From the NCBI GenBank assembly GCA_905193765.1, contig CAJJPZ010000037.1, positions 1-16,471 of the forward strand: a stretch of DNA of 16,471 nucleotides, written 5' to 3'. A program made the translations under genes and the position numbers. A model generated the notes under the pieces. That model did not search any database. It saw only the letters and a program-made list of their open reading frames with translations, and was not told where the DNA came from. The stretch comes from an uncultured Eubacterium sp. (GTDB lineage Bacteria > Bacillota > Clostridia > Peptostreptococcales > Anaerovoracaceae). Shown piece by piece: positions 14,028-16,471 of the stretch (positions are counted from its first letter, which is position 1; every line of letters begins with the position of its first letter).

Positions 14028-14414
14028 ATGAAAAGGCTTAAATTCAACAAGGCAAACTGCATAGGATGCCAGCTCTGCTCGCAGGTCTGTTCAGCCTATA
14101 AGGAAGGCGCATATGTACCTTCGAAGGCAAGGATCGCGATAGAGACATATTACGACAAAGGGAACCTCAAGTATGCGGATCACTTCTGCATTCTGTGCGG
14201 ACTTTGCGCCAAGGCATGTCCTGTGGATGCCATAACCAAAGGTGACTATATAGAAGTGGACTACGACAAATGCATAGGATGCGGCATATGTGCCGACAAA
14301 TGTCCTAAGAAGGTGGTAAGGATAAGGAACGACAGAGCATATATCTGCGATACATGCAAGGGCGACCCTAACTGCGTCAAGACATGCCCGCAGCATGCAC
14401 TTACTTTTGAATAG
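14028..14414 (+). CDS. Four-cluster ferredoxin subunit for AOR (4 x 4Fe-4S)
   Basis: The protein has 128 residues. ATG 14028 follows AAGGAG (14011-14016) by 11 bases; the GTG at 13992 lies before that site and is rejected. Sixteen cysteines fall in four groups: C11/14/17/21, C54/57/60/64, C82/85/88/92 and C107/110/116/120. That is enough for four 4Fe-4S clusters, and the last group has an atypical C-x5-C gap. There is no signal or membrane segment. This HycB/DmsB-like ferredoxin sits 19 bases upstream of the tungsten enzyme, the same order as AorA-AorB in Aromatoleum-type aldehyde oxidoreductases. It probably receives electrons from the AOR cofactor and passes them to ferredoxin or a flavoprotein. 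No AorC-like FAD subunit is adjacent. Confidence 0.92.
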   Translation: MKRLKFNKANCIGCQLCSQVCSAYKEGAYVPSKARIAIETYYDKGNLKYADHFCILCGLCAKACPVDAITKGDYIEVDYDKCIGCGICADKCPKKVVRIRNDRAYICDTCKGDPNCVKTCPQHALTFE

Positions 14415-14433
14415 GACTGGAGGTAATATATAA

Positions 14434-16203
14434 ATGAAAATGATGGGATATCAGAACCAGGTCCTGAGGATAGATCTCAGGAACCAGACTGCTTCTGTGG
14501 AGCCGCTCCGCATGGATTTTGCAGAGAAATACGTGGGATCCAAGGGTCTCGCAATAAGATACATGTACGAAGAGCTGAAGCCGGGTATAGATCCGCTGGG
14601 GCCGGACAACAAACTCTTCCTGACAACAGGTCCGCTTACCGGGACACCGGTACCTTGTTCCGGCAAGCTGTCTGTTGCAGCCAAGTCACCTGCCACCGGT
14701 ACTATGAACGACTGTTCCATAGGAGGTCACGCAGGGATCAGGATAAAATTTGCCGGATATGATATGATCATATTCGAAAACATCGCAGAATCCCCATGCT
14801 ATGTTATAATCGAGGATGATGAGGTGGAATTCGTGGATGCATCCGATCTCTGGGGCAAGGGGTCTCATGAGACAGAAGCGATCCTTGCAGAGAAATACGG
14901 CATAGAATACAGCATCATGTCCATCGGTCCGGCAGGGGAGAATATGAGCAATATGGCATGCATCAATTCAGACTACTACAGACAGGCCGGCAGAGGCGGT
15001 ATCGGTGCAGTAATGGGCTCGAAGAAGATGAAAGCCATACTTATAAAAGGTACGAAGGGCGTCAAAGTTCCTGATATAAAGAAAGCTACTGACAGGATCC
15101 TCGAGATACTGCATGACAACGTGCTTCAGGAAGACAATACGTTCATATACGATGTAGGAACTACAGCTTTCCTTGAAGCCTGCAATGACGGCGGGATAAT
15201 GCCGTGGAAGAATTTCTCGGATACTACAGACGTCCAGTGGACGGAGTATAACGGGGATGTGCTGATCCAGCACAGAGAAGGCAAGCGTGGCTGCGGCAGC
15301 TGCGGCCTGGGCTGCGGTAACTTCCTGAAGATAGGAGATGCCATATGCGAAGGTCCGGAATATGAGACTATATCAGTTGCAGGGCCTAATGCAGGTATCA
15401 GGGATCCGTACTCGATAGTAAAGTTCAACATGGTTGCCGATGATGTGGGGCTCGATACAATAAGTGCCGGAGATACGATAATCTGGGCAATGGAAATGAC
15501 TGAGAAGGGTATCCATGACTTCGGTATAAAATTCGGAGACGGAGAGGGCATGATAAGGCTCCTCAAGGAAATGGGTAACAGAACAGGTGTAGGTGCTGAT
15601 CTGGCTGACGGCGTAAAGATCGCTTCTGAGAAATTCGGAGGAACAGATTTTGCCATGCAGGTAAAAGGTCTTGAATATCCTCAGTACGAACCACGTGGTT
15701 CATGGGGCATGTCTCTGTCATATGCCATTTCAGACAGAGGCGCATGTCATATGAGGTCGTATGCTCCGAATGCAGAGGTATTCGAAGCGTCAATACCTCC
15801 TTACACTGCAGAGGGAAAAGGTCAGATGGTATATGATCTGCAGGAATTCAATGCTATCAAGTTCTGCCTCTGCATATGCGACTTCTGGGGCACGATAACA
15901 TACGAAATCATGGCCGAGCTGCTGACACTGGTTACAGGAAGAGAGTGGACTGTGGAAGAGATGTCGGAAGTCGGCAGGAGAGTAATAAACATAGCCAGAG
16001 CCTACAACCAGAGAGAAGGCTTCAACAGAACACATGATACTGTGCCTAAGCGTGTAGTCAAGGAAGCTCTGCAGAATGGCCCTGCAGCAGGACAGGTGAT
16101 CCCGCCTGAAGCATTCGAAGACATGCTCGACCAGTACTACGAGGTCATGGGATGGAACAACGACGGCACGATGCCTGAGGAACTGATACAGTCACTGCTT
16201 TAA
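14434..16203 (+). CDS. aor: Tungsten-type aldehyde:ferredoxin oxidoreductase (AOR family)
   Basis: The protein has 589 residues, near the 605 of the Pyrococcus enzyme. ATG 14434 is nine bases after GGAGGT. The N-terminal domain has the family patterns KGLAIRYMYEEL, TGPLTGTPVPCSGK and SIGGHAG. The 4Fe-4S ligands are C287-x2-C290-x3-C294, almost the same numbers as in Pyrococcus AOR, with a fourth most likely C478. The first pterin motif DxxGLD is intact (DDVGLD). GPEYET and DRGACHM supply the glutamate and histidine that line the active site. The second DxxGLC motif is altered to NAIKFC. It oxidises aldehydes to acids (or reduces acids) with W-bis-pterin in the cytoplasm, through the adjacent ferredoxin. 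The substrate is unknown. Benzoyl-CoA reductase BamB-like relatives are less likely given length and neighbours. Confidence 0.94.
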   Translation: MKMMGYQNQVLRIDLRNQTASVEPLRMDFAEKYVGSKGLAIRYMYEELKPGIDPLGPDNKLFLTTGPLTGTPVPCSGKLSVAAKSPATGTMNDCSIGGHAGIRIKFAGYDMIIFENIAESPCYVIIEDDEVEFVDASDLWGKGSHETEAILAEKYGIEYSIMSIGPAGENMSNMACINSDYYRQAGRGGIGAVMGSKKMKAILIKGTKGVKVPDIKKATDRILEILHDNVLQEDNTFIYDVGTTAFLEACNDGGIMPWKNFSDTTDVQWTEYNGDVLIQHREGKRGCGSCGLGCGNFLKIGDAICEGPEYETISVAGPNAGIRDPYSIVKFNMVADDVGLDTISAGDTIIWAMEMTEKGIHDFGIKFGDGEGMIRLLKEMGNRTGVGADLADGVKIASEKFGGTDFAMQVKGLEYPQYEPRGSWGMSLSYAISDRGACHMRSYAPNAEVFEASIPPYTAEGKGQMVYDLQEFNAIKFCLCICDFWGTITYEIMAELLTLVTGREWTVEEMSEVGRRVINIARAYNQREGFNRTHDTVPKRVVKEALQNGPAAGQVIPPEAFEDMLDQYYEVMGWNNDGTMPEELIQSLL

Positions 16204-16268
16204 GGCTGTATGGTTACGGCAGGCCGGTGTCGCAGGATGAATATTACATATAGCAAATTACAACTTGC

Positions 16269-16318
16269 AGCTTCTGATGATCTGCGCGCCGCGCCTGCGC
16301 AGATCTCCGGAAGCTTTT
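16269..16318 (+). terminator. Intrinsic terminator of the ferredoxin-AOR operon
   Basis: Outer stem AGCTTC/GAAGCT (16269-16274 with 16310-16315), a small symmetric internal loop, then a perfect 9-bp GC-rich stem (16279-16287 with 16297-16305). The stem is followed by TTTTG and soon another T5. It lies 66 bases after the AOR stop. Confidence 0.88.
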
Positions 16319-16360
16319 GTTGGATTTTTGGAACATATACGGATCACTTATGCGAGGGCA

Positions 16361-16389
16361 TTGTTTCCATACGGATATGCAGTTATAAT
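16361..16389 (+). promoter_or_regulatory. Promoter for a gene beyond the right edge
   Basis: TTGTTT (16361-16366), 17-bp spacer, perfect TATAAT (16384-16389). A ribosome-site-like AGGAG near 16418-16422 precedes an ATG at 16428, but that frame stops after two codons. Either a leader peptide-like artefact or a longer untranslated leader runs out of the window. Confidence 0.55.
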
Positions 16390-16471
16390 ATAAAAAATAA
16401 AGCAAAGTCATAATACCAGGAGACAATATGAAGTGACCTCCAGTTTGTAGCAACGTGGATTTACCCATATA

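Noticed and set aside
16210..16413. 67-residue + frame after AOR
   Set aside because: It spans the terminator hairpin and has no ribosome binding site.

Overview
The window looks like chromosome of an anaerobic, low-to-moderate G+C Gram-positive bacterium of the Clostridia. The reasons are strong AGGAGG-type ribosome binding sites, frequent AGA/AGG and ATA codons, a Gram-positive style surface protein with Ig-like repeats, a two-part ThrE-type exporter, and abundant oxygen-sensitive Fe-S, molybdenum and tungsten redox proteins. A gut or oral Eubacteriales member (Anaerovoracaceae-like) would fit, but that placement is a guess. No tRNA, rRNA, transposase, phage gene or CRISPR array was seen.

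Left block (1-5109, + strand). The 3' end of a secreted surface protein with Ig-like repeats is followed by an extracytosolic flavin electron-transfer cassette. This comprises a secreted protein with three covalent-FMN domains (1202-2473), a membrane-anchored protein with one such domain (2463-2912), and a NapH/NosR-type polytopic membrane Fe-S protein (2909-3733). The three genes overlap one another and are surely co-transcribed. After a long hairpin that buries the next ribosome binding site comes a TTG-initiated FAD oxidoreductase of unknown substrate (3817-5109).

Middle block (5148-7877). A Mrp/NBP35-type Fe-S carrier ATPase with a cysteine-rich N-terminus has its own promoter and a strong terminator. 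Convergent to it is a two-gene threonine/serine exporter-like operon on the minus strand.

Right block (7878-16320). Two aldehyde-oxidising systems diverge from one control region. To the left (minus strand) are a Mo-hydroxylase of the Desulfovibrio aldehyde oxidoreductase (Mop) type, a large FAD/Fe-S/CCG-domain electron-transfer protein and a small CxxC protein. This trio resembles the Desulfovibrio DVU_1557-DVU_1559 neighbourhood. To the right (+ strand) are a four-cluster ferredoxin and a tungsten-type aldehyde:ferredoxin oxidoreductase (AOR). The control region holds two good sigma-A-type promoters placed symmetrically, 34 bp each side of the centre of a perfect 23-bp palindrome. The rightward transcript starts with a structured leader resembling the molybdenum/tungsten cofactor (Moco/Tuco) riboswitch, followed by a 21-bp inverted repeat.

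Taken together, the window is a redox island. Aldehyde (or related) oxidation by Mo and W enzymes feeds ferredoxin and flavin/Fe-S carriers, a membrane-to-outside FMN relay could dispose of electrons, and Mrp could help Fe-S assembly. The functional link between the blocks is inference from proximity; the within-operon links are well supported.
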